DNA of 64,000 nt from Motiliproteus sp036960175 (GCA_036960175.1 JBALWH010000013.1:38070-102069), one strand, 5' to 3'. Positions 51,582 to 62,370 are shown, counted from the first letter of the stretch. A program made the numbers and translations. The notes: a model not told the origin generated them from the sequence alone.

Positions 51582-52734
51582 AAGATGCAACCAAAGAATT
51601 CACCATATATATTGACTCATCGTCAATCGATTCTATTGATTCACCCAGGCATGAAGTATCGCTATCAAGAGATGAAAAATAGTGTGTTTTTGGTCGACTA
51701 ACCCTAAATGTGTCCTGCTCTAATCGTTTCAACATTCGAATATCCTTTTCTAAAGTCACTACGTTGATAGCTTTATCTTCCGTGGCGGTGCCTATAATGT
51801 AAAGTTGCTCATTATGAGCAACAAGTAATTCGGCTAGTTCATTGATTCGGTCGGGCGATATAGCATAAAGATATTGCCAGTCACCCGTACCCAAGCCTAT
51901 TTCGATAGAGCGAATACCATATGTGCCGATTATTTTTTTTACATCAGGCTCTATAGGTATGTTTGATTCAATAAGTATTGCGCCTACTGCACTCGCATCA
52001 CATAAGTTATATAACGCCCCGGCTAACCCGTCGCTAATATCTGTGCAACTGTTCATTAATTCTGATTTACTAATAGCTTGTCCCAAACTAAACGGAGGGC
52101 GCTGGTAAATCAATGCATCATTTAGTATCTCCTGCTGCTGATTTGGCAGGATCCAGCCGTACTTATGAGAGAGTTTTGCTGTTAATGCTGTGCCCAAATT
52201 ACCGGTAACCATAAAGTAATCGCCAGGTCTAACGCGATTGCGGGGCAGTATTCTATTTTTACTTGAATAACCCGTGGCAGTGACAACACTGGCATAACTT
52301 TCGTTCGACTTGGTATCGCCGCCAATAATTATTGCACCGTATCTTTCGGCAGATTTTTTGGCGCCGACTATAAGATCCCGAACAAACTCAAGGGTTGTAT
52401 CAGCAGGCAACAACAAAGCAATAGTTAAATATTTTGGTGTGCCACCTGCGGCAACGATATCACTTACTGCATGCGAAATAGCAAAATCGCCAACACATTC
52501 GGCGTTAGATAGGCCCAGCTTGTAAGCAATATTGATACCTGAGCGGTCAGTGTTAACAACCAATATATCATCTGTTATACCAGCTATATTGACGAAGGCG
52601 GCGTCATGGCCTATCTCGCCGATCAAAATTGAATCGTCGTTCAGCATTGCTGCAATCATTTTGGTAACATATCGCTCGCCAACTTGTGATACTTTGACTG
52701 CTCTCATATTGTCTGATTTATCGTAAGGCATCAT
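51574..52734 (-). CDS. ThiL/PurM-superfamily ATP-binding enzyme
   Basis: A 386-residue protein of the ThiL/PurM/HypE fold. GHDAAFV (42-48), SDIVAAGGTP (91-100), GGDTKSN (138-144), FMVTGNLG and TDISDGLAG (231-239) are the usual metal-ATP and dimer-interface motifs, and most resemble thiamine-phosphate kinase. The last 60 residues are an extra acidic tail. Thiamine synthesis genes are absent nearby. It is the first gene of a three-gene operon with the thymidylate-synthase-like and palm-cyclase genes, so it probably phosphorylates or activates a nucleotide-like substrate for that system. The start lacks a strong ribosome binding site. Confidence 0.75.
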   Translation of the reverse strand: MMPYDKSDNMRAVKVSQVGERYVTKMIAAMLNDDSILIGEIGHDAAFVNIAGITDDILVVNTDRSGINIAYKLGLSNAECVGDFAISHAVSDIVAAGGTPKYLTIALLLPADTTLEFVRDLIVGAKKSAERYGAIIIGGDTKSNESYASVVTATGYSSKNRILPRNRVRPGDYFMVTGNLGTALTAKLSHKYGWILPNQQQEILNDALIYQRPPFSLGQAISKSELMNSCTDISDGLAGALYNLCDASAVGAILIESNIPIEPDVKKIIGTYGIRSIEIGLGTGDWQYLYAISPDRINELAELLVAHNEQLYIIGTATEDKAINVVTLEKDIRMLKRLEQDTFRVSRPKTHYFSSLDSDTSCLGESIESIDDESIYMVNSLVASYE

Positions 52735-52996
52735 TGGTTTTACTTTATAGCAGATTATTTTGGAGCTACATCGCTCAAAACTTGATCATACATTCAAGGT
52801 ACATTGAAAACCGAGAATTGTAAGTTATTCCCATTTATGAAAGGTAGTTCGCTAAAGCCAATTGCAGCTGCCGATACCTTCCTTCGACGATGTAATATAT
52901 CGCCCTACCGATACCTGTAACTTCCTTAACAACAAATCGGTACTTGCGTTGTTCTATATATCATTCATTCGAGTTAACCTATCAACAATATTTTAA

Positions 52997-55900
52997 CTAA
53001 TTTAGAAAGTCCTCGATAACTCTTAAATACTCCTTCTTCTTCTTCTTACTTCCGTGGTCACGTATAAATTTACTTGCTACATCATAAAACCTGGATCGAA
53101 CATGCGAAGGCCAGTTATCGGCACCCGTCACCGCACTTATTAAAACTGAGTGAAAGCCGCTGCCAGGCCGCTGATTCTCTGGAGATTCCATGTCAGATAT
53201 GATCTTATCCAAGACTTTTTCTTCGTCAGACATATTCTGAAATATTATTTCTTGTTCCTGCTCTTGAATTTCAATAGATAGTTGTTCGTATTCTATTCCT
53301 TTCTGGAGATCACCAGACCTTACATTATTAGACCTGTTTTTTTCGCGTGTCAGGGACAGAATGAATTCCGGATTAAAGTCTATCTTTTTAACAAGCCCGA
53401 CCTTCAAAAGTTCATCTAAGTCATGTACGGAGCCAATTTTTTTATTTCTTAAAATGGACAGTCGATTTGACGTTAGTGATTTCCGAGTGATGACCTTGTT
53501 CTTTGTATATCGAACTAAATTCATGATTGATGAGCGCTCAAATATTCTGTCGAGCCTATCGCTACTTAGCCCACTAGAGTCAATAATTCCTCCTCTAATC
53601 AGTTTATTATGTATTCTGGGTGAAAGTCGCTGATCATACCCAATTTCTCTAAGCACAGAGGCGTGGTCACCCATATTGATTTGAGAGATATCAATTTCAT
53701 TTGTACGTAGTAACATAAGAATGTCAGTCTTTATTGACGTCGTTGAACGGTTTAATGCACCGCTCCAGAGGCCTCTAAAAGTGGAGAGTGTTATCTTTTT
53801 CTCTCTTAGCAACATACAAAGTTCGTATACTGTAGCCAGGTTTAGCTGCTCTTGCTCAATTTCACGCTTTTGGCTACTAGCAATAGCGATATGCACATCG
53901 CTAAGGAAACGTGAGAAATATGACATCTTATGATTTAAAACTGGAAGAAGCTCACACCAGACACCGCCATCTTGAATTTTCCCCACTAAACTTTGTAACC
54001 GAGCCTGTCCAATTGGATGAGATTCCAATGCATACCAAAAGCTTGAAGAATTCAGCGTATTGATTAAACCCTTAGGCAGTGGGTATTTAGGAGGGAGTCG
54101 GGCAGCGAAACCAATTTCTTCTTCTTCGCGAGATGTAGGCTCTCCTCGAAGTAATTTAAGGACTCCAGTCTCCCAGAAGTTTTGCGCAGGTAACGGCAGC
54201 TCCGCTAGGCCACTATCATTACGTAATGATGCTGCTACGATCAAAGGAGACGCGGCCCAAGATGTTCGAACAAATTCTAAGGATGGAAGAGGATTTAGCT
54301 CATAGGCAAACGCTATCACATAATCCCACTTCATCAACCCTCTGGTGGAATCTTTTGTGACTAATTTTAGTGAATCGCAAGAAACCAAATATTCAGCAGC
54401 AAAGTATTCAAGTATTGTTTCGTGAGTGAACTTAATATTTCCACTTGCGTCGTCTAACTCTAGCACTAGCCCTTGAGCAAATAATGCCATAAATTTCGCG
54501 AAATCGTTGCGATCCATAAGTCGAGATAGCTTATCTTCTGCGAACTTTAAAGAGCATAGTGTTCGGCCATGATTTCTAAGATTAAAAGCAAGCTCCGCAA
54601 CTATCTCTCGGAACTCCTCAAATGTCCATTTAACGACTTCACCCCTGTCTGAAATTTTCTGCTTTTCTCGATAAAACCAACTCATCACAAACCTGCTGTA
54701 TAGCTGCGCAAGCCCGCCAGGGATATCTTGATTTTCATTAAACAGCCATATTATCATTCGCAGCAGAATAGGATTCCCCATGACAAAGGATGACCTGTGA
54801 ACTTTGACCAATTTTTTTTGTAGCTCAATTGCTTTCTGAGAGTTATTTTCTAGATAGTTTTCCAAAAAATGTAATTGTTTATCTTCTGTAAGACTCTGTA
54901 TCTCTATAGCAGAAAAGCTTTCATCATCAAATATATGGGATGGTCTCGTGGAAATGACAAACTTAGCTTGAGGCATCAATGTTTTTAATCGTGCTATATT
55001 TAACAAGCAATGTTCATAATACTTGCTTGGGCACTCATTTAGACTATCAAGAAATACTACGGTTCGCTCGCTATTGATAATAGGAACCAAATCTAGCCAT
55101 TCGAGGCCAGGACTGGTGCTTGATAGTAGATATTCTAGTCCCAACTCAGAATATTCAGCAAGGTTTGCAGATAAAACAAGAGGCTCAAAATTTTCCGTTC
55201 TTTTGCTAGACACTTGAAGTGCAGACTGGGCCATCAACGTGGTCTTTCCAGCGCCAGGCTCGCCTAATAGCAATATATTTTTTAAATTAAGCATTAGATC
55301 AAGCGCATCGTAAGTCTTATCGCTATTCAGATGCCTCTTGTCCGCGGCCAATGCACCAAGCCATGACGAATCTGTTTCATCATATGATGAAACACCCAAC
55401 TTTTTTATTGTTGCGTCGAGAGGCGTAAATGAAGTTAATTGCGGGCTAAGTCTTTTTATAAAGTCAGAATTCCTATCGTGGATTATAACCTCGATATCAC
55501 GACGCTCGAGCGTTTCCAACTTTTCTAGAAATCCTGAAAAATAGGCTATTGAATTATTGAGGTCTCGCCGCTCAAAAAGCCCTAACACTTCATCAGAGTA
55601 CAAATGCAAAATACTCTCGCCTATATCGCCTTGGTTTCGCATAGGCAAATGACGTGTACTATTGCTTCCCTCTGTTTTGGTAAGAATAATGGGCGCTTCT
55701 TCTTGTGGTTTAATTAGGAGTACTAATACATCGATACCCCCCAATGTACACCATATATACTCGACGTTTTGTTCCATATAAATAGAAGAATGCCACTGCG
55801 CCTTTCCGTCATGCCACTTTCTGTTAGTAGGGGCGACTATTTGCTCACGTACTTTTCTAGAGACCTTGTCCTTGTCAGCTTCGTGATTTCTCAAAATATT

Positions 55901-56149
55901 GATAGGCTGACCATTATCATTCACACCAATTATCACAGCGCCGCCTTGAGAGTTCCCCAAAGCGAATACTGCCTTGCTTATATTCCATCTCAATTTTTTC
56001 TTATCTATAGTTGTAGATTTATCTTCAGGAATAAAATCGGCTTTAAATTCAACCCATTCTGTCTCAGAATATTTTAATATCCTCAAGATGGGATCAAGCC
56101 GAAAACTGGTTAACGGTAGAGCCTTTTTTAAAAAAGTATACGCATGCAT
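52997..56149 (-). CDS. Schlafen/AlbA_2-NACHT NTPase defence protein
   Basis: A 1050-residue STAND-type protein. Residues about 25-170 form an AlbA_2/Schlafen-like domain (TEWVEFKADF, then FALGNSQGGAVIIGVNDNGQ). A NACHT NTPase follows: Walker A GEPGAGKTT (about 296-304), Walker B RTVVFLDSLNE (about 365), and the winged-helix region ending in ETILEYFAAEYLV. The C-terminal 400 residues are helical and probably the sensor. Bacterial NACHT proteins detect phage and trigger a toxic effector; here the effector is presumably the Schlafen-like domain. AGGTAG precedes the ATG. It lies 262 bp upstream of the ThiL-like operon on the same strand. Confidence 0.75.
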   Translation of the reverse strand: MHAYTFLKKALPLTSFRLDPILRILKYSETEWVEFKADFIPEDKSTTIDKKKLRWNISKAVFALGNSQGGAVIIGVNDNGQPINILRNHEADKDKVSRKVREQIVAPTNRKWHDGKAQWHSSIYMEQNVEYIWCTLGGIDVLVLLIKPQEEAPIILTKTEGSNSTRHLPMRNQGDIGESILHLYSDEVLGLFERRDLNNSIAYFSGFLEKLETLERRDIEVIIHDRNSDFIKRLSPQLTSFTPLDATIKKLGVSSYDETDSSWLGALAADKRHLNSDKTYDALDLMLNLKNILLLGEPGAGKTTLMAQSALQVSSKRTENFEPLVLSANLAEYSELGLEYLLSSTSPGLEWLDLVPIINSERTVVFLDSLNECPSKYYEHCLLNIARLKTLMPQAKFVISTRPSHIFDDESFSAIEIQSLTEDKQLHFLENYLENNSQKAIELQKKLVKVHRSSFVMGNPILLRMIIWLFNENQDIPGGLAQLYSRFVMSWFYREKQKISDRGEVVKWTFEEFREIVAELAFNLRNHGRTLCSLKFAEDKLSRLMDRNDFAKFMALFAQGLVLELDDASGNIKFTHETILEYFAAEYLVSCDSLKLVTKDSTRGLMKWDYVIAFAYELNPLPSLEFVRTSWAASPLIVAASLRNDSGLAELPLPAQNFWETGVLKLLRGEPTSREEEEIGFAARLPPKYPLPKGLINTLNSSSFWYALESHPIGQARLQSLVGKIQDGGVWCELLPVLNHKMSYFSRFLSDVHIAIASSQKREIEQEQLNLATVYELCMLLREKKITLSTFRGLWSGALNRSTTSIKTDILMLLRTNEIDISQINMGDHASVLREIGYDQRLSPRIHNKLIRGGIIDSSGLSSDRLDRIFERSSIMNLVRYTKNKVITRKSLTSNRLSILRNKKIGSVHDLDELLKVGLVKKIDFNPEFILSLTREKNRSNNVRSGDLQKGIEYEQLSIEIQEQEQEIIFQNMSDEEKVLDKIISDMESPENQRPGSGFHSVLISAVTGADNWPSHVRSRFYDVASKFIRDHGSKKKKKEYLRVIEDFLN

Positions 56150-56382
56150 TACTGCTACCTAATATTTAATTATTTAATTATTACGGTCTTGGCTGTCATC
56201 GAATACAACCCAAATAAGCCAAAATCAGCATGTAACTAACTGTAAAGCAACTCGATTCCCCCAGCAACAGCACCACGAGGTTAAGTCGTTGCCATTGAGA
56301 ACATAAGCATGCGTAGTCTCCAATTTTTTGGCTGCAGCTCCAGAACGACAAAATTCACTCTGCTCAACATCGGATAAAGCTA

Positions 56383-59300
56383 TCAACATACTTCAACCAT
56401 TCCACCCGTCACTGCAAAATGCACCCAACACTCCAGTACGGGTTTGTCAGTTGCCTTTTCGATGGCCCGACGATAAATCGCTAATTGGCCGGAGTACTTC
56501 AATGCATTGGTTTCCCACTCACTGCGCGGTGCTGGCGATGATTTATGGTCAATAATAATCCAGCCATCGGCTGTCTCAATGATCAAATCAATAAACCCTG
56601 TGGCTTCCTGGCCTAATTCGTTAATAGTAGTCACGGGGTATTCAACCAGACAACGAGTCACTTCAAACTGCTTATGGATGTGATTAATAAAACGCTGACT
56701 AGCTTCTAGAGCATGAGCCGCTGACAGCTGCTGATCAACACCGAAACTTGCCAATAACGACTGTGCCTGCTCGAGTGAAAAGGGCTTGGTGTGATTGATG
56801 GAGGCAGCAATTACACCGTGTAGAGCCGAACCGAGTAAGGCCATATCTTCTACTTTGTCGAGTGGTAGACGATCCCCCAGTTCAATGACCCGGCCCATTT
56901 TGGCGCTCTCTAGTGGTGCCGCCGATGAAGGGCTAAATTTACGGGGCAGGATATCGGTAGCTTGCGGCCATTGCGGTAACCAGTGTGGGCTATAGGGCGG
57001 AATTTCTCCGTCTACAGGCTCTAGAGACTCGTACAACTTAAACTGCGTTGGAATAGATGCACCATCGGGCAGGGTCAGGCTATCGCCGTCGGGTATCATC
57101 CAGTCAGAGCCGAGTGTATCCAGTGATTTATAGGGCCCCTTAACGCTCAAAGGCAATACTAGTAGATCGCGTGGGCGAGTGAGACTTACATACAGCAAAC
57201 GTTTTTCTTCTTCGGTTGCCTTAAGTAATGCTTCTATCCCTACCTCACTTTCGTCAATACGATCTTTGACGGCAATACCTGCCGCTTGTTGGCCGAAGGG
57301 ATAAGGCCAAAAACGTAAACTCCGGTTAGCCAAGGGTTCAGCGACATCAAAGCCTTCTGCTCTTGGCAACACAGCCAGCCCCCAAAGCCTGGGCCGCACC
57401 GCTTTTTCCAAATCAACCGCCAATACCACTGGCCACTCAAGCCCTTTGGCCCCGTGGTGCGTTACCAAGGTTACCGTGTCATCGTCTTGACCAACGGCCT
57501 GCCAGTCTTCCTCATCGGCATGTAACTGGTTCAACCACATAACCAGGCCAGGCACCGTAGCGGCCAGATTGCGCACCTCACAGTGCTGCTCGTAATCGCC
57601 GGCCAGTGTCACCAGGCAGTCTAGATTGGCAAGCCGTGATCGACTGCGTTGCACATTGGGGCCCCATTGGTTGACCACCGCCCTTACATCGCCTTTCGAC
57701 AAGGCTTCTTGCATTGCCTCCACCGGCGTTAATGTATTTAGTGTTTTCCTCGCCTGTGCAAGCGCACTTAAAGCCGGTAGTTCACTGGTGCCGACTTCAC
57801 CCCATTCGCTATTGGACACCTCTGAAGCAACAAGGGCTAAACGTTCTGGCAACCAGGCATCTGCTGACTCACCCGTGACCAAAGAACGGATCTCTGCGGC
57901 GGCCAGGGTATCTTTTTTATCGGCCAAACGACGCAGACAGGCCATGGCCAAGGCTCCTTCAGGTGTTGCCAACAAGCCAAAACGCTTGTAGCCCACAGCA
58001 ATACCGGCATCGTTACAGGCTTTAGCTAATACGCTAAGACGATCGTTAGAACGGCACAACACGGCCACATCACCAAAGCGTAGCGGCCTTGCGTTGCCAC
58101 TGGCTTTATCCACGACCTGGTATTCACTAGCTACTAATTCTTGAATGCCCGAAGCAATGGACGCCATTTTTTTAGCCATATTTCCTGACAATGACCAGTG
58201 CGCGACTGCGGCCTCATTAGTTACCTCAGTTCGGGCAGCCGCTAATACCACTTGCTCTTGGGGAATTGACTCCGCAAAGGCCTGACTAAAAACGGCGTTG
58301 CAATAATTCACCAATGCCGGGCGCGAGCGCCAGGATTTTTCCAATACTTGTGGCTTGCTGCCATCGGCCAGTATGGTCTCTAACACCGCCTGCATTAGCG
58401 ACGGATCAGAACCGCGAAAACCATAAATAGCCTGTTTGATATCACCAACCCAGATAACCTTTTTGGCCAAGGCGGCCAAGCGCACAAACAACGCCAACTG
58501 AATGGGGCTGGTATCCTGGAATTCATCCACCATCAACAGCTGTAATTCGCAAGCTAAGGTCTCTTTCACTTGCGGGTCTTCCAGCAGGTTGTAAAGTTGT
58601 AATTCCTGATCGACAAAATCGACCAGACCTTGCTGTTGTTTTAACTGCTGATAGGCAACCAGACTGTTACCAGCCAAACCGTATACTGCCTGGCAGTATT
58701 GACGAATGTCTTGATGTAGCTGCGGGTGCAATTCAAAATCTTCGGCAATCAGCTTAATTGCTTCGGCATGGGTTTTACTTTTTGCACCGGGTGACGTCTT
58801 ACTCAATTTAACCCATTCCGCCCAGGTCAGCCGATGGTTACGCAGCCCCTCCCCGGCACCTCGTATCAGGTCGTGGTATTTTTTGGTAACACCGGTGGTA
58901 TCAATAGTTAAGTCAATAGCCGCTATTGCCGTGTTGATCGCGCCTAACAGTTCAGCATTGAGGTCTCGTTTAATGGGCTGTCGAAAATGAGCCAACAAAC
59001 CACTGGCGCTTTGTTCAGCAAAATCAGCCAATTGTTCCGGTGAGCAATTATTGGTTCGGGCTGCATCAGCGATGTCTTTTACATGGCTGCGCCACTGTGG
59101 CTTGCCTTTATCAAAAAAACTTAAGCGATGGGCCAGGGCATTCAGTGTACGAATTTGCGCACTGTCACCTTCCAGCACCTGGTCCATTGCCTCACCAAAC
59201 AGTCGGTTGGCTTCACCATCTTCTACCACGGTTTGCTCAGGCGACAAGCCTGCTTCAAAAGAAAAGCGTTTTAGCAACTCGCCACAGACACCGTTAACGG

Positions 59301-59532
59301 TGTTGATCCCCGCTTGCCCCATTTGGTTGGCCATTGCCATCTGGCCTGATTGCATCAATGACTCGCGTACCCGCTCACGCAGTTCACCTGCCGCTAGGCG
59401 GGTAAACGTGGTGGCGATTACTCCGCGGGGCTCAATGTCACCAGTGGCTAATAGCGCCTTTAGCTTTTCGGTAAGGGTATAGGTTTTTCCGCTGCCGGCA
59501 CCGGCACTAATAAACTCTATGTTTAAGCTCAT
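56383..59532 (-). CDS. AddA-like UvrD-family helicase/nuclease
   Basis: A 1049-residue SF1 helicase: Walker A AGAGSGKTYTLT at residues 10-21, VDEFQDTSPIQ near 335, GDIKQAIYGFRGSD, THHGAKGLEWPVV and the motif VI LLYVSLTRPRDLL. The C-terminal nuclease domain has ATGFIDLIIETADGWIIIDHKSS, a PD-(D/E)XK/RecB site. It resembles AddA: it unwinds and cuts broken DNA for recombination. The start overlaps the stop of the AddB-like gene by 4 nt, which supports a two-subunit enzyme. It may be the cell's own RecBCD substitute rather than cargo. Confidence 0.75.
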   Translation of the reverse strand: MSLNIEFISAGAGSGKTYTLTEKLKALLATGDIEPRGVIATTFTRLAAGELRERVRESLMQSGQMAMANQMGQAGINTVNGVCGELLKRFSFEAGLSPEQTVVEDGEANRLFGEAMDQVLEGDSAQIRTLNALAHRLSFFDKGKPQWRSHVKDIADAARTNNCSPEQLADFAEQSASGLLAHFRQPIKRDLNAELLGAINTAIAAIDLTIDTTGVTKKYHDLIRGAGEGLRNHRLTWAEWVKLSKTSPGAKSKTHAEAIKLIAEDFELHPQLHQDIRQYCQAVYGLAGNSLVAYQQLKQQQGLVDFVDQELQLYNLLEDPQVKETLACELQLLMVDEFQDTSPIQLALFVRLAALAKKVIWVGDIKQAIYGFRGSDPSLMQAVLETILADGSKPQVLEKSWRSRPALVNYCNAVFSQAFAESIPQEQVVLAAARTEVTNEAAVAHWSLSGNMAKKMASIASGIQELVASEYQVVDKASGNARPLRFGDVAVLCRSNDRLSVLAKACNDAGIAVGYKRFGLLATPEGALAMACLRRLADKKDTLAAAEIRSLVTGESADAWLPERLALVASEVSNSEWGEVGTSELPALSALAQARKTLNTLTPVEAMQEALSKGDVRAVVNQWGPNVQRSRSRLANLDCLVTLAGDYEQHCEVRNLAATVPGLVMWLNQLHADEEDWQAVGQDDDTVTLVTHHGAKGLEWPVVLAVDLEKAVRPRLWGLAVLPRAEGFDVAEPLANRSLRFWPYPFGQQAAGIAVKDRIDESEVGIEALLKATEEEKRLLYVSLTRPRDLLVLPLSVKGPYKSLDTLGSDWMIPDGDSLTLPDGASIPTQFKLYESLEPVDGEIPPYSPHWLPQWPQATDILPRKFSPSSAAPLESAKMGRVIELGDRLPLDKVEDMALLGSALHGVIAASINHTKPFSLEQAQSLLASFGVDQQLSAAHALEASQRFINHIHKQFEVTRCLVEYPVTTINELGQEATGFIDLIIETADGWIIIDHKSSPAPRSEWETNALKYSGQLAIYRRAIEKATDKPVLECWVHFAVTGGMVEVC

Positions 59533-62255
59533 GCGTCAACCTCCCAGCCGACTAACACACCAAACTCGCTGAATGACTCATACACATCAACTGACGCCAA
59601 ACACTCCTCCCCCAATACCAATGATTCATTTACCTCGGTGCCACTGACATTCACTTCGATCAAGCCGTGGTCTAGTTGCTCGCGACGTTGTTTCCAGCTT
59701 TTTTCAAAGCGATACCAAAACTGAGCAATATCTTCACCGTTGTCAGCTTCGATACTTTCAGCCTGCGGGAAGTAATCCGAATTCAGTAGCATCAGTTCCT
59801 GCGAGGCGATAACAAAATAACCCACTACCGGGAAAGACTGACTGGCCTGCCGACGCAGTTCCGCATAAATAGCCAGCTGAAGATAGCGGCTTTCGGCCAT
59901 GGATTCACGCCGGTACCGAGCGCCGCCCCACTTAATATCCAGTACCGCTTCAGATCCATCCGCTTTGGTAGCCAGTAAGTCGAGATACCCGCCAAGGGCG
60001 CCACCAACAAATAAGCCCTCTGCATGTGATTCCATCACCACTGAAACCACCTGCGCGGATTGCAAATGCACTATCAACCGATTTAGAGCGGTAACCGTCA
60101 CACTGATAAAATGCTCGCGTTCAGCGGAGCGACCAGGCATGAGTAATACGGCCCCCGTTGTAGCAATTAATTCAGCGAGCGCTGCCTCTGCCCACTTTGT
60201 TACTGCAGGTGACCTGAGTACGGCAATATCGTTGTGTGCATTGAAAAAATCTTCGTATAGTTGGTGTGCAAGGCTGCCTTTGAGTAAGTTGTCATCCTTC
60301 ACGCTTAACAAAGCGCCGGCCTTTAACTTGGCCTGATAACGCAATACCCACATATACGGGCCAAACAAAAAGCTCTCCAGGCTGGAAAACGATTCACGAT
60401 CACGCTTGGGCATTGTGGTTGCTGCGGGCAATTGCCAAAGGCGCTGTTTTCCGGGTAACAGCAACGCTGCCACCGCTTCTGCCTGTGGCATGGCGGGTAA
60501 ATCAATTGCTTGCAAGGCTTGTGTGGCCGCAAGCAAATCATATTCTGTGAGGCCACTCACTAACGCGTGAATCTGGTCAAATAAGGGATGATGACCATCA
60601 CCGCTGTCATGTACCACGAGCACTGCCTGCTTTTGCGCAGCTAACAATGGTCTTATCCAGCATTGGGTTTGCCAGGCCACCGCGTGTTCATCCGCTAGCA
60701 GAGCCACACCATTAGCGGCGAGCGCCTGTTGCTCTAACTGAGTCCAATGATGCCGGGAAGCAAGGCTGGCCTCATCACAAGCCCACCAGATAGACGTTTG
60801 TAAAGGTGACACAAAGGCAGAAGCATCACTGCCATAGCACATTTTGCTTTGCCCTTGGATCAACTGCGCCTGGCGGTCCGGACGACTGGCTCCATTTCCT
60901 CTAACCGCCTTTATCAGTCGTCTCAAGGTGTCGGCGTTGATGGCTTCCCCACCCTGCTCACGCAGCAACTCTACCGACCTGACAAATTCCAGCACTTGAT
61001 TCAGAGCGCTGCGATAAAGGGCCAGTTCAGCGGCCTTCTCTTCGTCTTCAAGGACAAGATTAATCAAGCCATTGAGCCAACTATTAACCGCCGACGCTCG
61101 CTTTATCACGACGCTAACCGGTGCGCCGGGGTAAGCTGAAAAGCGTTCAGACTCCAACCAAAAGTTGATAGCCGTTCGCAATTTAGCCACGGCTTTATCA
61201 GCCAATTTCACGTCGCTGTGCCGCTGGCGTTCTTGGTCGAGTACTTTATCCACTGTTTGACGCCACAGACTGCCTCCAATACCGGGCTCGCTGGCGACAA
61301 CCTCTGCCAAAGCCTGTCTTACACGACGGGATATGGGACCTACAGGGTGAGACAGAAACTCTAACAAGCGACTGGGGTTTAATGGCGACCACAATAGATC
61401 CATAACCAATGGCAGCACCTGAAAAACGGGCCGCCACGGCGAATTTTCACCACTAGCCAGTATCGCAACACCTGCCTGCTCCAAGGCCAGATCCAATTCT
61501 TCACTGGAACCATCACATAACAAGCCCAATTGGTAGTCATCCACCCCCGTCAATAACTGCTTGGCGTACTGCGCCACCCAAGGCGCCGACACGCCGTGGG
61601 AAGGGGCAGCAAGTAACAGCACACTGCCGTCACCACGAAGGGATTGAGGGTCTTGAGGAATAACACCGGCAAGTAGCAGCGACTGCAACTGAGCCAGGTC
61701 ACTGCCCGCCTCTGCACGTACCACAGGGTGCGGCGCAGCAAATTCTGCGTTCAATTGGCGGAGTAATTGCTGCCAGACCGCAGGATAGGCCTCGACAGGA
61801 TCCAGGGTCACAACACCAACGGTTAACGGCGACTGCTCTAGAGCTAACAGTACTCGCTGCACTCGCTGACCAATATTAGGGGCTACAGCCTGCACAGCTA
61901 GTACCTCAACTTCTGCCATATCGGCAAGACGTTGACCAGTACTCACGAGTGGCTTCCCTTGCCAGCCTGCCTCATACCAAATATCCCGCCACTCGAGCAG
62001 GCGCCGGGCTACACCGAGTTCATCCAGACTCAGCGATTGATGGTAAAACCTCTCGGCAGCATCGCATTGTTTTAAACACGCCAGATACTGCAATACCCGT
62101 TGAGTAAAGCTGGCTTGTGGTAGCTCAAGACCAAGCTGGCTCTCTAACCACTGTAATAAGCGACTGGGACCACCTAGCAGCTCCCCGACAGAAGCCCTGT
62201 GCGGGCTCGCTACAGTGCCATCCAGGCCTAGACCGACTGTAATAGAAACTGACAT
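59529..62255 (-). CDS. AddB-like nuclease subunit
   Basis: About 908 residues; the ATG at 62255 follows AAGG at 7-nt spacing. The N-terminal part is a degenerate helicase-like region without a Walker A. The C-terminal RecB-type nuclease has GGYLDLLATKADG and AVLDIKWGG, followed by YLQLAIYAEL, giving the Asp and D-x-K residues of the active site. It forms a complex with the AddA-like protein. The four-cysteine iron-sulfur arrangement of Bacillus AddB is not evident. A CAAAAACTTTTAA box lies 117 bp upstream. Confidence 0.7.
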   Translation of the reverse strand: MSVSITVGLGLDGTVASPHRASVGELLGGPSRLLQWLESQLGLELPQASFTQRVLQYLACLKQCDAAERFYHQSLSLDELGVARRLLEWRDIWYEAGWQGKPLVSTGQRLADMAEVEVLAVQAVAPNIGQRVQRVLLALEQSPLTVGVVTLDPVEAYPAVWQQLLRQLNAEFAAPHPVVRAEAGSDLAQLQSLLLAGVIPQDPQSLRGDGSVLLLAAPSHGVSAPWVAQYAKQLLTGVDDYQLGLLCDGSSEELDLALEQAGVAILASGENSPWRPVFQVLPLVMDLLWSPLNPSRLLEFLSHPVGPISRRVRQALAEVVASEPGIGGSLWRQTVDKVLDQERQRHSDVKLADKAVAKLRTAINFWLESERFSAYPGAPVSVVIKRASAVNSWLNGLINLVLEDEEKAAELALYRSALNQVLEFVRSVELLREQGGEAINADTLRRLIKAVRGNGASRPDRQAQLIQGQSKMCYGSDASAFVSPLQTSIWWACDEASLASRHHWTQLEQQALAANGVALLADEHAVAWQTQCWIRPLLAAQKQAVLVVHDSGDGHHPLFDQIHALVSGLTEYDLLAATQALQAIDLPAMPQAEAVAALLLPGKQRLWQLPAATTMPKRDRESFSSLESFLFGPYMWVLRYQAKLKAGALLSVKDDNLLKGSLAHQLYEDFFNAHNDIAVLRSPAVTKWAEAALAELIATTGAVLLMPGRSAEREHFISVTVTALNRLIVHLQSAQVVSVVMESHAEGLFVGGALGGYLDLLATKADGSEAVLDIKWGGARYRRESMAESRYLQLAIYAELRRQASQSFPVVGYFVIASQELMLLNSDYFPQAESIEADNGEDIAQFWYRFEKSWKQRREQLDHGLIEVNVSGTEVNESLVLGEECLASVDVYESFSEFGVLVGWEVDA

Positions 62256-62370
62256 AAACATCCTTTTAAACAGTTAACAACGAACCATCAACACCCACCC
62301 TTCATGTGGCAGCTGACTCGATTGATTCTGGCTATGTAACAGTGCGTCCAATGTTAGCTGATAACTGAAC

